From Edaphocola aurantiacus (GTDB lineage Bacteria; Bacteroidota; Bacteroidia; Chitinophagales; Chitinophagaceae): a DNA stretch of 64,000 nucleotides. A model generated the notes under the pieces. It was not told the DNA's origin. It saw nothing but the letters and a program-made list of their open reading frames with translations, and did no database searches. Of the stretch, positions 8,751 to 18,060 are shown in pieces (position 1 is the first letter of the stretch; the number at the start of each line of letters is the position of its first letter). Made by a program: the position numbers and the translations under genes. The stretch is from positions 808,242 through 872,241 of the forward strand of contig NZ_VOSI01000002.1 in NCBI RefSeq assembly GCF_019797745.1. Reading direction: 5' to 3'.

Positions 8751-10391
8751 TTAATCTGGCTTATTACCGTCCAGGAAAGTATTGATGGTGCTGATGTTAC
8801 CATTGCCACGCTCATCTACACGATAAGAAGATAAGAATGGTTTTGAGGATTCATCAATCGTCTCGTCTGTATTGCTGTTGCGGCGCATATATGCAGGTAC
8901 ATTCTCAATTTCCTCAGCATTATTGCCATGAAAGTTAAAGCTCATTCTTCTCAGGCGTTCTGCTCTTTCTTCCAGTATTTTCTTTTGCTCTTCAAAACGG
9001 TTGCGCTCTTCCATCTCATCAGGAGTCAGGTAGCGATCACCCATTTTTACACGGCTGTCAGCAGAAGGCTGAGCAGGTTGCGGCTGATATTGCGGCTGCG
9101 GAGCAGGAATCTCCTGGTTGCTTACTGTAGTAATGGCCTGTGGTACATAATCTACAGATTCTTCCGCCATTTTATTCGGAAGTTCCAGTTCAAAAGTATG
9201 AATCTGTTGCTCCGGAGCCGGTGGTGCTGTTGGTGCAGCAGGCATATCCTCTTGTACCAGGCGCGGAGCCATAGGATCAACTGCCGGAGCAGGAGGTGCT
9301 ACAGGAGTTGGTTCCGGGGCAATGGTCGCTACCGGGCTTGGTTCCGGCTGCAGGTTCATGATTACTTTTTCAGGCTCAGCTGCTTTTTGTTGCTTGGCAA
9401 GCTGGGCCATATTATCTTTAATTTCATTCTGGTGAAATCCGGTTGCAATAATGGTTACAGCGATCTCATCACCCAGGCTTGGGTCATGACCCATACCTAA
9501 GATAATATCACAGTTATTACCAGCCTGATCCTGAACATATCCCTGGATGATATCCAGTTCGTCCAGTGTATGCTCATTCTCACCTTGAGAAGAAGTTACA
9601 TTCAGCAGGATCCATTTAGCTCCGGAGATGTCATCATCATTCAACAGAGGAGAGTTTAATGCTTCGGTTACCGCAGTGTAAGCTCGGCTTTCACCGCTTG
9701 CCTGTGCACTACCCAGAATGGCTACACCGCCATTTTTCATAACGGTTTGCACATCGTTAAAGTCAAGGTTTACACGACCGTCTACAGTGATCAGGTCTGT
9801 AATACACTTAGCAGCAGTAGCCAGGATATTATCCGCTTTTGCAAAGGCCTGAGTAAACGGCAGGTTGCCGAACTGCTGGCGCAGCTTGTCATTAGAGATG
9901 ATCAGGATAGTGTCCACATGTTCTCTCATCGAAGCGATACCGTTCTGAGCCTGGTTCAGACGCTTACGACCCTCGTAAGTGAAAGGCGTTGTCACGATAC
10001 CTACGGTAAGGATACCCAGGTCACGACACGTCTTTGCAATTACAGGAGCCCCACCGGTACCTGTACCACCACCCATGCCGGCAGTAATAAATGCCATGCG
10101 CGTATTTACACTCAGGATTTTAGAGATCTCATCTATAGACTCTTCACCTGCTTGCTTGCCGATTTCAGGATTTGCACCTGCACCAAGTCCCTGTGTCAGG
10201 TGTGGCCCCAACTGGATCTTGTTTGGAATCGGGCTTTGCGCCAATGCCTGTGAGTCGGTATTACATACGATAAAATCTACGCCTTCTATTCCAAGAGTGT
10301 ACATGGAATTCACCGCATTTCCGCCGCCTCCGCCTACACCAATCACCTTGATGATGGAGGACTGATTTTTTGGAATTTCAAAATGTATCAT
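8751..10391 (-). CDS. ftsZ: Cell division protein FtsZ
   Basis: Tubulin-like GTPase that forms the cytokinetic ring. The 546-residue protein has the N-terminal GTP-binding domain with the tubulin signature GGGTGTGG at residues 107-114 and the T7 loop region (NLDFNDVQTVM) that completes the GTPase site of the next subunit. The conserved core ends near residue 330. A linker rich in Pro, Ala, Glu and Gln runs to about 445, then come a charged helix (EERNRFEEQKKILEERAERLRR) and a tail. This C-terminal part is much longer than in E. coli FtsZ (383 residues), as is usual in Bacteroidota. Last gene of the dcw cluster, 53 bases after ftsA. Confidence 0.97.
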   Translation of the reverse strand: MIHFEIPKNQSSIIKVIGVGGGGGNAVNSMYTLGIEGVDFIVCNTDSQALAQSPIPNKIQLGPHLTQGLGAGANPEIGKQAGEESIDEISKILSVNTRMAFITAGMGGGTGTGGAPVIAKTCRDLGILTVGIVTTPFTYEGRKRLNQAQNGIASMREHVDTILIISNDKLRQQFGNLPFTQAFAKADNILATAAKCITDLITVDGRVNLDFNDVQTVMKNGGVAILGSAQASGESRAYTAVTEALNSPLLNDDDISGAKWILLNVTSSQGENEHTLDELDIIQGYVQDQAGNNCDIILGMGHDPSLGDEIAVTIIATGFHQNEIKDNMAQLAKQQKAAEPEKVIMNLQPEPSPVATIAPEPTPVAPPAPAVDPMAPRLVQEDMPAAPTAPPAPEQQIHTFELELPNKMAEESVDYVPQAITTVSNQEIPAPQPQYQPQPAQPSADSRVKMGDRYLTPDEMEERNRFEEQKKILEERAERLRRMSFNFHGNNAEEIENVPAYMRRNSNTDETIDESSKPFLSSYRVDERGNGNISTINTFLDGNKPD

Positions 10392-10444
10392 AATAGATTT
10401 TTTTAATGGGGGTTAAGTAAAGTTGCTCTTTATACTACGATGGG

Positions 10445-11902
10445 TTAATTTAATTGTTGATCTTCATTTTCACTAAACAGCTCTTTGATGCTGTTTTTCA
10501 GCGTTCCGAAAATAGAAGCAACGCGTTGCGATACTTTTATTCCCGGGTTTTCTTTAGCTTCTTTAGGCTCTTGCAGCAGATCATCTTCCGCCTCAAATGC
10601 TTCTTCTGAAACAATATTATTTGCAGCTTGTCTGGCTACAGGATCCTGTGGTACCGGTGCCGCTGGTGCTTCTGGTTGTACGGGCAGTTCAGTGTTCTTT
10701 TGTCTGATCACATGAGTAGTACTGTTGCTCTTTTCCAGATCCAGGTATCCTTTCAGGATAAGGCCGATACAGGTTGAGTACATAGGGTTGTTCAATACCT
10801 CATCATAACCACCGGATAGGTGTTCGGTAGGATAACCGATACGGGTATTCAGACCGGTTTTGAACTCCGTCAGTTGTTTCAGGTGTTTCAGGCTGCTACC
10901 ACCACCAGTCAGGATAATACCGCCATGCAGTTTCTTATCCAGATCGTGTTGCTTCAGGTGATATACAACATACTCCAGAATCTCTTCCATTCTTGCCTGG
11001 ATAATGTTAGACAAGGTTTTGGTAGAAAGATTTCTTGCAGGAAGTCCTTTCAGACCCGGAATAGAAATATATTGGTTACCGCTGGCCTCTTCAGCAATGG
11101 CAGAACCGAATTGTACTTTCAGTTGCTCCGCCTGTGCCTTCAATACGCCCAGTCCGTTTTTAATATCATTCGTGATATTGGTACCGGCAAAAGGGATTAC
11201 TGCAGTATGTTGCAGAATACCATCTACAAACACCGCCATATCCGTAGTACCACCACCGATATCTACTATCGCTACACCCGCTTCCAGGTCATCATCAGCC
11301 AGTACAGCCGATGCTGATGCCAGTGGTTGCAGTACCAGGTCTTTAGTATACAGATCTGCGCTTTCTACGCAACGCTGTATATTTTTGATCGCTGTTTTAT
11401 CACCGGTAATGATATGGAAGTTGGCACCGAATTTAGTACCGTTCATACCGATTACAGAGCGTTCCGGGATATTGGTAATATTGTCTACAGAGAATTCTGT
11501 AGGAATAATATCAATGACCTCGTCGCCTGCAGGGATATGCGTTTTACGCTGGTCGCTCATCAGCATTTCAATCTCTTCTTTAGTGATAATCTGTTCAGAA
11601 GAAATACGTACCCTGTCACCGCGTGAAGGAATACTTTTAATATGCTGACCTGCGATGCCTACATAAACATTATGTATATCCAGGTTAGGATTATTTTCAT
11701 GCAGATTGTCGATTGCTTTCTTAATCGATGTGATACACTGATCCAGGTTCAGCACCACACCGTGACTCACGCCGTTTGACTCTGCTCTGCCGAATCCTAT
11801 AATCTCGATTTTCCCAAAGTCGTTCTTTCTGCCTGCAATCGCTACGACTTTGGTGGTACCAATGTCCAGGCCTACAATGATGGGGTTCTCATTCTTATTC
11901 AT
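10445..11902 (-). CDS. ftsA: Cell division protein FtsA
   Basis: Actin-like ATPase that anchors FtsZ filaments to the inner membrane. The 485-residue protein shows the actin-fold phosphate loops (VGLDIGTTKVVAIAG near residue 13 and VDIGGGTTDMAVF near residue 217) and the adenosine motif ILTGGGSSLKHL. The FtsA-specific 1C domain lies between. Residues about 400-470 form a Pro/Ala/Glu-rich linker, and a basic amphipathic helix near the C-terminus (VASIFGTLKNSIKELF) fits the membrane-targeting sequence. Longer than E. coli FtsA (420 residues) because of the linker. 25 bases separate it from ftsQ and 53 from ftsZ. Confidence 0.96.
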   Translation of the reverse strand: MNKNENPIIVGLDIGTTKVVAIAGRKNDFGKIEIIGFGRAESNGVSHGVVLNLDQCITSIKKAIDNLHENNPNLDIHNVYVGIAGQHIKSIPSRGDRVRISSEQIITKEEIEMLMSDQRKTHIPAGDEVIDIIPTEFSVDNITNIPERSVIGMNGTKFGANFHIITGDKTAIKNIQRCVESADLYTKDLVLQPLASASAVLADDDLEAGVAIVDIGGGTTDMAVFVDGILQHTAVIPFAGTNITNDIKNGLGVLKAQAEQLKVQFGSAIAEEASGNQYISIPGLKGLPARNLSTKTLSNIIQARMEEILEYVVYHLKQHDLDKKLHGGIILTGGGSSLKHLKQLTEFKTGLNTRIGYPTEHLSGGYDEVLNNPMYSTCIGLILKGYLDLEKSNSTTHVIRQKNTELPVQPEAPAAPVPQDPVARQAANNIVSEEAFEAEDDLLQEPKEAKENPGIKVSQRVASIFGTLKNSIKELFSENEDQQLN

Positions 11903-11927
11903 ATCACAAAGATTTTTTTATGCTAAA

Positions 11928-12992
11928 CTATTTTTTATTATTAGGTTTATTTTTTTCGTTGGTATACTCGTACTTAGGTTTCGATGTGGTCGTCTTCGCA
12001 CTTGGTTTAGTCAATGGTTTTACCGCTTTTGGCTTTTCCGGAGCGGATTTCTTTACGGCTGCAGTTACAACTGGTTTCGCTGCTGCTTTTACAGGTGCAG
12101 GTTTGACCGGTTCCGGTTTCACTACGGGCTTTACTGCATCCGTGTGGTCTGCAGGAGCAGTAACCGGTTCTGCAATAGCTACCGAATTGGTATCTTTAGG
12201 TGGTACCCATCCAAATGTAGGACTGGCGACAACCTGGTTTCTGTAACGTATATCCAGGACTTCATATTTATTCCATCCTATCTTATTCGACACTTCACGG
12301 TAGAATGAATACAGGTTCTTCAGTTTATCCGCTACACGTGCAGTATCTCCTATTATAATCTTCTGTTTGCCTATAGTGGTGTATGCATTGAAGTGATGTT
12401 CATTCACCACATCCAGCTGTGTAATCTGGCTGTTCCAGAAGCTGTCTGCTTTCAGTACCTCACTCATGTACACAATTTTCTTTTTCATGCCGGCATAAAT
12501 ACTGTCATTTGCAGCATGCGGCACATTGGTGAAAACCGTTACAGGATATGCATATCGTTCGCTCAATGGCATTTCAAAACCCGCAGAATCGATATAGAAA
12601 CTACGCCCTTCGCGGGTAAATAATCTCGCTACCGGTAAACGTTGCGTTACTTCTATATTCAGCTTGCTGTTATTGTCCACATATACTTCAGCACTTTTTA
12701 CCCAAGGGTTCTGTTCCGCCAGTTCTTCTATATGGTTCAGGTCCAGGTCGGCAATGCTCTTGTTGAGAATATTGATATTCGTATTCGTTACAAAAAGCTT
12801 TTCTACATCCTTTTCCAGTAAAAAATTTTCTTCTTCGCCCTGGTTCTGGAGGGTGACCTTAACCCCTTCAATTTTACGCTCCGCCTGCTTCTTCGTCGCG
12901 GCAAACAATACGCATGAGAAAGTAATCAACACCAGTGATCCCACGATGAAGCGCTTTACTTTTCTTGCCGATATTTTTTTACCTGTTGACAT
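11928..12992 (-). CDS. ftsQ: Cell division protein FtsQ/DivIB
   Basis: Single-pass divisome protein of 354 residues. A basic N-terminus (KKISARKVKRF) leads into a membrane segment (IVGSLVLITFSCVLFAA, about 16-32), then a periplasmic POTRA region (about 36-110) and the beta domain to about residue 240. Identity rests on position between murC and ftsA and on topology; FtsQ sequences are poorly conserved. An unusual tail of about 100 residues rich in Lys, Pro, Ala and Val (repeated KPVVKPEPVKPAPVK-like segments, ending KYEYTNEKNKPNNKK) is expected to be disordered, periplasmic and strongly basic. It could bind wall polymers, but this is only inference. Confidence 0.9.
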   Translation of the reverse strand: MSTGKKISARKVKRFIVGSLVLITFSCVLFAATKKQAERKIEGVKVTLQNQGEEENFLLEKDVEKLFVTNTNINILNKSIADLDLNHIEELAEQNPWVKSAEVYVDNNSKLNIEVTQRLPVARLFTREGRSFYIDSAGFEMPLSERYAYPVTVFTNVPHAANDSIYAGMKKKIVYMSEVLKADSFWNSQITQLDVVNEHHFNAYTTIGKQKIIIGDTARVADKLKNLYSFYREVSNKIGWNKYEVLDIRYRNQVVASPTFGWVPPKDTNSVAIAEPVTAPADHTDAVKPVVKPEPVKPAPVKAAAKPVVTAAVKKSAPEKPKAVKPLTKPSAKTTTSKPKYEYTNEKNKPNNKK

Positions 12993-13004
12993 GTATGCTT
13001 ATAA

Positions 13005-14363
13005 CTATTTCTCTGATAATATTTTTCCTATAGGGGCTACCAGTTTATCGATATCACCTGCACCGGCTGTTATAAACAAGTCCAGCGGAGCATTAGTTAC
13101 ATAAGATAATAATCCTTCCTTGCTCAGTATAGTGACATTAGGATTGCCCATTTTACTTTTAATCATTGCTGCATCCACACCCTCGATTGGTAATTCTCTC
13201 GCCGGGTAAATATCCAGCAGGATAATCTCATCAGCCATGTCCAGTGCATGCGCAAATTCTGTAGCGAAATCGCGAGTACGGGTGAACAGGTGCGGCTGGA
13301 AAGCGATTACGATTCTGCGTTTAGAGAACAGCGTTTTAGCACTTTTAATCAATGCGGCCAGCTCTTCCGGGTGATGTGCGTAGTCGTCTATATAAACAAT
13401 CTTATCATTCTTAACTATATATTCAAAACGACGTTTAACTCCTTTGAAATTAGCTACAGCACTTTTGATCGCTTCATCCTCAATTTCCAGTTGCTTGGCA
13501 ACCGCGATAGCCGCGATACAGTTCTCTACATTATGCATACCACCGATATTCAGATGTACATCAGTCAGGAAAATGCCATTTCCTTTTACATCGAAAATGT
13601 AACTGCCGTTTTTCATCTGGATGTTATCAGCATAGGCATCTGCACCAGTATTCTGTAAGCTATAGCTCTTTTTATGTGCCCCTTTTAACTGAGCACCTTG
13701 CTTCAAACCATGTTTTTTGATCAGGGTACCGTTCGGTTTAATGTTGGCAGTATATTGGATATACGCTTCCTGCACCGCTTCCGGGGTGCCGTATATGTCC
13801 AGGTGATCAGCATCCATAGCCGTCAGTACCGCTACATCTGGTTTCAGCTTCAGGAAGCTGCGGTCATATTCGTCTGCTTCTATCACTGCTACTGCATTGT
13901 CGGAGCTCCAGTAGTTAGTATTATAGTTTACGGAAATACCGCCCAGAAATGCATTACAGCCATAACCGGTATCTCTCAGTATGTGACCAATCATGGTGCT
14001 GATTGTCGTTTTACCATGGGTACCTGCAACTGTGATCGCAAACATAGATTCTGTGATCCATTGCAATGCATCAGAGCGCTTGTACACAGGGTAATTATTA
14101 GCGCGGTACCAGTTCAGGATTACATTATCCTGCGGTATGGCCGGTGTATAGATCACGACATCTACCTCTTTCTTCAGTTCTGTCTCTGCATCAGTATAAG
14201 TCACACCAATCTCTTCCTGCACCAGCTGACGGGTAAGATCGGTTTCTGTTTTATCATAACCGTTTACCTCCACGCCTCTCTGCTTGAAGAAGCGGGCCAG
14301 TGCACTCATGCCTATGCCACCTATACCTACAAAATATACTTTCTTTATTGAGTCGATGTTCAT
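13005..14363 (-). CDS. murC: UDP-N-acetylmuramate--L-alanine ligase
   Basis: Cytoplasmic ATP-dependent ligase that adds L-Ala to UDP-MurNAc, the first step of the stem peptide. The 452-residue protein has the N-terminal UDP-binding Rossmann motif (FVGIGGIGMSALA, residues 11-23), the Mur ligase P-loop AGTHGKTT (113-120), the central domain with VIEADEYDRSFL, and a C-terminal domain with DDYAHHPEEL and FQPHLFTRT, all typical of MurC rather than MurD, E or F. It lies 4 bases after murG and 12 before ftsQ in the dcw transcript. Confidence 0.97.
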   Translation of the reverse strand: MNIDSIKKVYFVGIGGIGMSALARFFKQRGVEVNGYDKTETDLTRQLVQEEIGVTYTDAETELKKEVDVVIYTPAIPQDNVILNWYRANNYPVYKRSDALQWITESMFAITVAGTHGKTTISTMIGHILRDTGYGCNAFLGGISVNYNTNYWSSDNAVAVIEADEYDRSFLKLKPDVAVLTAMDADHLDIYGTPEAVQEAYIQYTANIKPNGTLIKKHGLKQGAQLKGAHKKSYSLQNTGADAYADNIQMKNGSYIFDVKGNGIFLTDVHLNIGGMHNVENCIAAIAVAKQLEIEDEAIKSAVANFKGVKRRFEYIVKNDKIVYIDDYAHHPEELAALIKSAKTLFSKRRIVIAFQPHLFTRTRDFATEFAHALDMADEIILLDIYPARELPIEGVDAAMIKSKMGNPNVTILSKEGLLSYVTNAPLDLFITAGAGDIDKLVAPIGKILSEK

Positions 14364-14367
14364 GATC

Positions 14368-15462
14368 TTAGTTTTTTTGATTTACTATATCTATCACAAT
14401 CCGGGCAATGCGTTCGTCAGCATCTTTGATCGCTTCCTCTTTCAGGTTGCGGTGCATCTGTTGCTGCAGTGCTTCGTTGTTTAAGAGCTGTAACAAGGTT
14501 CCCGCCAGTTGCAGTTGGGCCTCATCGTTTTTAATCATCAGGGCTGCATCTTTCCGGGTCAGGGAAAGGGCATTGCTGGTCTGATGATCCTCAGCCGCAA
14601 ACGGATAAGGGACAAAGATTACCGGTTTGGCCACAATGCAGAGTTCTGCGATAGCTAATGCACCTGCACGGGATATCACCATATCTGCTGCGGCGTATGC
14701 CTGTTCCATCTGGCGGATGAAGGCATGTACCTTCACCTGCGGATAATCGGCTGCTGCTTGCTGTGCCTCGGCATAGAACGGCTCTCCCGTCTGCCAGATG
14801 ATCTGCAAGCCTGCGCTGGTCAGTAATTCCAGATTGGCAGCAATAGCTTCATTAATAGCTTTCGCCCCCAGGCTACCACCTACAATCAGCAATGTCTTTT
14901 GATGCTCGTTCAGTTCGAAGAAGCGCTTTGCCTCAACCGGATCTATATTGGCTTGTGCAATGCTGGCCCGTACCGGGTTTCCGGTCTTGATGATGGCATC
15001 CTTCGGAAAGAACTGTTCCATCTGGTCATAAGCCACACAAATGGCCTTTGCCTTTTTGCCTAATATCTTATTGCTCTTCCCGGCAAAGGAGTTCTGCTCC
15101 TGGATCAGTGTCGGGATACCTGCTGCCTGTGCTGCATTCAGCATAGGAAAACTGGCAAAACCACCTACACCGATCACGATGTCCGGGTTAAACGTTTTAA
15201 TCAGTTCATTAGCCTTGCGGCGGCTCTTCCATAACTTGAACGGAAGTGATAAATTTTTAAGCCAGTTGCTTCTGTTGAGCCCGGCAATATCCAGTCCTAC
15301 AATTTTATATCCGGCCTGCGGCACCTTCTCCATCTCCATCTTGCCCTTTGCGCCTACAAACAAAACTTCCGTATCGGGACGTAAGCGCTGCAAAGCATTA
15401 GCAATTGCTACTGCCGGAAAGATATGTCCTCCTGTGCCTCCACCTGCAATGATTACTTTCAT
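14368..15462 (-). CDS. murG: Undecaprenyl-PP-MurNAc-pentapeptide N-acetylglucosaminyltransferase
   Basis: Peripheral inner-membrane GT28 glycosyltransferase that adds GlcNAc to lipid I to give lipid II. The 364-residue protein has the glycine-rich acceptor loop GGGTGGHIFPA (residues 7-17), a second G loop (VGVGGFASFP), the conserved GGSLGAKAINEA, and the donor-site region SRAGALAIAEL followed by PYPFAAEDHQTSNA. It sits 3 bases from ftsW and 4 from murC, implying close coupling of expression. Confidence 0.97.
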   Translation of the reverse strand: MKVIIAGGGTGGHIFPAVAIANALQRLRPDTEVLFVGAKGKMEMEKVPQAGYKIVGLDIAGLNRSNWLKNLSLPFKLWKSRRKANELIKTFNPDIVIGVGGFASFPMLNAAQAAGIPTLIQEQNSFAGKSNKILGKKAKAICVAYDQMEQFFPKDAIIKTGNPVRASIAQANIDPVEAKRFFELNEHQKTLLIVGGSLGAKAINEAIAANLELLTSAGLQIIWQTGEPFYAEAQQAAADYPQVKVHAFIRQMEQAYAAADMVISRAGALAIAELCIVAKPVIFVPYPFAAEDHQTSNALSLTRKDAALMIKNDEAQLQLAGTLLQLLNNEALQQQMHRNLKEEAIKDADERIARIVIDIVNQKN

Positions 15463-15465
15463 ACG

Positions 15466-16668
15466 TTAATTGTTTTGAGCCGCAGCCAGGGCTTCTTTAT
15501 CCCGCTGCTCTTTTTCAATTTGTTTTACTAATTGCTGTTTACCTTCCATCTCATCTACATAACGGCTTACGCTCAGTATTACGCCCACTGCCATAGCAGT
15601 GAATACGATAGAAGATCCCCCTTTACTCACAAAGGGTAAGGTCTGACCGGTTACCGGCACCAGGTGCACGGCTACAGCCATATTGATCATGGCCTGGAAA
15701 ACCAGGGTAAAACTCAATCCTATAGATAGAAATGCACCGAATGCATAGGGGCATCTCCTGAATATATTAATACTTCGCCAGAGGAACAGCAGATAGCAGA
15801 ACATCAATGCACTCGCACCTATGAGTCCGTATTCTTCGATCACAATGGCAAATACGAAGTCGGAATAAGGGTGCGGCAGGAAGTTCTTTGCATAACTGTT
15901 ACCTGGTCCGCGACCGGTTAATCTTCCGTTCGCAATAGCAATATTTGCCTGGTCTGTCTGATAGGTATCATCAGCATCGGCATTCTTACCCATAAATACT
16001 TCTATACGCTTCTGCCAGGTACCGCCACGACCTTTGCCGGTAAGCTTGGATATGGCAAATATGCACAATACCAGTCCCAGTCCGGCTACAATCAGCAACA
16101 GGATGAACTTCATGGGTATACGGCCTATGAAGAACATAAAGCAGCAGGTAGCACCCAAAAGCAATGCTGTAGACAGGTTTGCCGGAGCAATCAGTCCGCA
16201 GATAATCAGTACCGGTAACAGAACCGGGAAGAACCCTTTCCAGAAATTGCCGATTACTTTTTGCTTCAGGCTCAACTGGCGGGCCAGGAAGGTAAAGATG
16301 GCCAGCTTGGCTAAGTCTGATGTCTGTATCGTAACACCTACAAAAGGAATGGCGATCCAGCGTGACCCACTGTTCAGTTCTGTACCGAAGAACAGGGTAT
16401 AGAGCAGTAAGGGTATACTCGCCAGGAACAGGTATACCGACCATTTCATAAACCGGGTGTACTTGATCCGGTGAAAGATATATACCGTGGCCAAACCCAG
16501 TACTAAGTAAAAGATCTGTGATAGTAAGAATTTGAACGGAGTTGTATTATGCTCCAGTGCCAGCCTGTCGGTGGTACTGTAGATCAAAAGCAGACTGAAC
16601 AGAGATAGAATGACTACCACTGACCAGATTACTTTATCTCCTTTTACTTGCTGCAACAACGCTTTCAT
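15466..16668 (-). CDS. ftsW: Septal peptidoglycan glycosyltransferase FtsW (SEDS family)
   Basis: Polytopic SEDS protein that polymerises lipid II at the septum with FtsI. The 400-residue sequence has about ten hydrophobic segments and the SEDS signatures DLAKLAIFTFLAR, the large extracytoplasmic loop with GNSYAKNFLPHPYSDFVFAIVIEEYGLIG, and a late PVTGQTLPFVSKGGSS motif. FtsW is preferred over RodA because the gene is between murD and murG in the dcw cluster. The gap to murD is 33 bases, among the larger gaps in the operon. Confidence 0.96.
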   Translation of the reverse strand: MKALLQQVKGDKVIWSVVVILSLFSLLLIYSTTDRLALEHNTTPFKFLLSQIFYLVLGLATVYIFHRIKYTRFMKWSVYLFLASIPLLLYTLFFGTELNSGSRWIAIPFVGVTIQTSDLAKLAIFTFLARQLSLKQKVIGNFWKGFFPVLLPVLIICGLIAPANLSTALLLGATCCFMFFIGRIPMKFILLLIVAGLGLVLCIFAISKLTGKGRGGTWQKRIEVFMGKNADADDTYQTDQANIAIANGRLTGRGPGNSYAKNFLPHPYSDFVFAIVIEEYGLIGASALMFCYLLFLWRSINIFRRCPYAFGAFLSIGLSFTLVFQAMINMAVAVHLVPVTGQTLPFVSKGGSSIVFTAMAVGVILSVSRYVDEMEGKQQLVKQIEKEQRDKEALAAAQNN

Positions 16669-16701
16669 TCCTTACGGGCTTTATTTAATTTCTTATATTT
16701 T

Positions 16702-18051
16702 TTACAAACCTTTTACGGCTTCTTTAAATTGATCTCCTCTGTCTTCATAATTTTTGAAGAGGTCAAAGCTGGCACAACCCGGAGACAGTAATACGATATC
16801 TCCTTTATCTGCCAGGGCATAGCTTGCATTTACCGCATCTTTTGCACTTGCGGTATCTACTATTGTAGCTACCACACCATCAAATGCTTTATGGATAGGG
16901 CTGTTGTCAATACCCATACAAACAATTGCTTTCACTTTTTCCTGTACCAACTCCATGATCTCATTGTAGTTGTTACCCTTGTCCTGTCCTCCCAAGATCA
17001 GTACCACTGGCTTTTTCATGCTTTCCAGGGCAAACCATACCGAGTTCAGGTTAGTACCTTTACTATCATTGATAAACTCAACACCACGCACAGTAGCAAC
17101 ATACTCCAGACGATGCTCCAGTCCGTCAAAGGTTTCAAAACAATCTCTGATCTTTTCTTTACGAATACCTGCTGCTCTTGCAGAAATACCTGCGGCCATA
17201 GAGTTGAATTGATTGTGTTTACCTTTTAATGCCAGATCATGCACAGTAGTCTTCATATCATCTCCCTCCCATTTAATGTGCATTTCATCATTATTCATAT
17301 ATGCTCCGTCCTGATTGTTAAGTAGGTGATCGCTCATTGTGATATAAATTGTTCGTGGGTTAATAGTATTTTGTTCTAAGTATTTTATAGTTGCTTCGTC
17401 TTCCTGGTTCAGTATGAGGATATCATTTTCCTGCTGGTTTTCTGCTATCCTGAACTTGGCTGCGGCATACTTGTCGAAATTGTATTCGTAGCGGTCCAGG
17501 TGATCCGGTGTTATGTTCAGAACCATGGCTATATCCGGTCTGAAGGTCTTAATATCATCCAGCTGGAAACTGCTGATCTCTGCCACATACCATTCGGTAG
17601 GCTGCTCTGCAATCTGCTTGGCAAAGCTGTACCCGATATTGCCGACCATTGATACATCCAGTTTGTTTTGCTTCAGGATGTAATAGACCAGGCTCGTTGT
17701 AGTGCTTTTTCCGTTACTGCCTGTTATAGCAATGATCTTACTGTCTCCCTTATGGCGGTAAGCCCATTCAATCTCACTGATCAGTTCTATACCTGCGGTC
17801 CTGATGGCTTTTATGATCGGCGCCTTTTCCGGTATGCCGGGACTTTTGACGATCAGGTCAGCATTCAGAATCAGATCCTGTGTGTGCCCTCCGGATTCGT
17901 AAGCGATGTTATGTGCCTCCAGTTCGGTCCGGTAGCTTTCCTTGATCTGGCCGAAATCCGAGACGAATACGTCGTGCCCTTCCTTCTTAGCCAGGATTGC
18001 TGCGCCGTTTCCGCTCTCGCCTGCTCCTAATACAACAATACGTTTCATCAT
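16702..18051 (-). CDS. murD: UDP-N-acetylmuramoyl-L-alanine--D-glutamate ligase
   Basis: Adds D-Glu to UDP-MurNAc-L-Ala in the cytoplasm. The 449-residue protein has an N-terminal nucleotide-sugar domain (VVLGAGESGNGAA), the Mur ligase P-loop GSNGKSTTT (111-119), the central motif NITPDHLDRYEYN, and a C-terminal domain with FINDSKGTNLNS and the SPGCASFDLFKNYEDRGDQF signature characteristic of MurD. Start could be either of two consecutive ATG codons. 9 bases follow mraY. Confidence 0.97.
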   Translation of the reverse strand: MMKRIVVLGAGESGNGAAILAKKEGHDVFVSDFGQIKESYRTELEAHNIAYESGGHTQDLILNADLIVKSPGIPEKAPIIKAIRTAGIELISEIEWAYRHKGDSKIIAITGSNGKSTTTSLVYYILKQNKLDVSMVGNIGYSFAKQIAEQPTEWYVAEISSFQLDDIKTFRPDIAMVLNITPDHLDRYEYNFDKYAAAKFRIAENQQENDILILNQEDEATIKYLEQNTINPRTIYITMSDHLLNNQDGAYMNNDEMHIKWEGDDMKTTVHDLALKGKHNQFNSMAAGISARAAGIRKEKIRDCFETFDGLEHRLEYVATVRGVEFINDSKGTNLNSVWFALESMKKPVVLILGGQDKGNNYNEIMELVQEKVKAIVCMGIDNSPIHKAFDGVVATIVDTASAKDAVNASYALADKGDIVLLSPGCASFDLFKNYEDRGDQFKEAVKGL

Positions 18052-18060
18052 TCTTTATAC

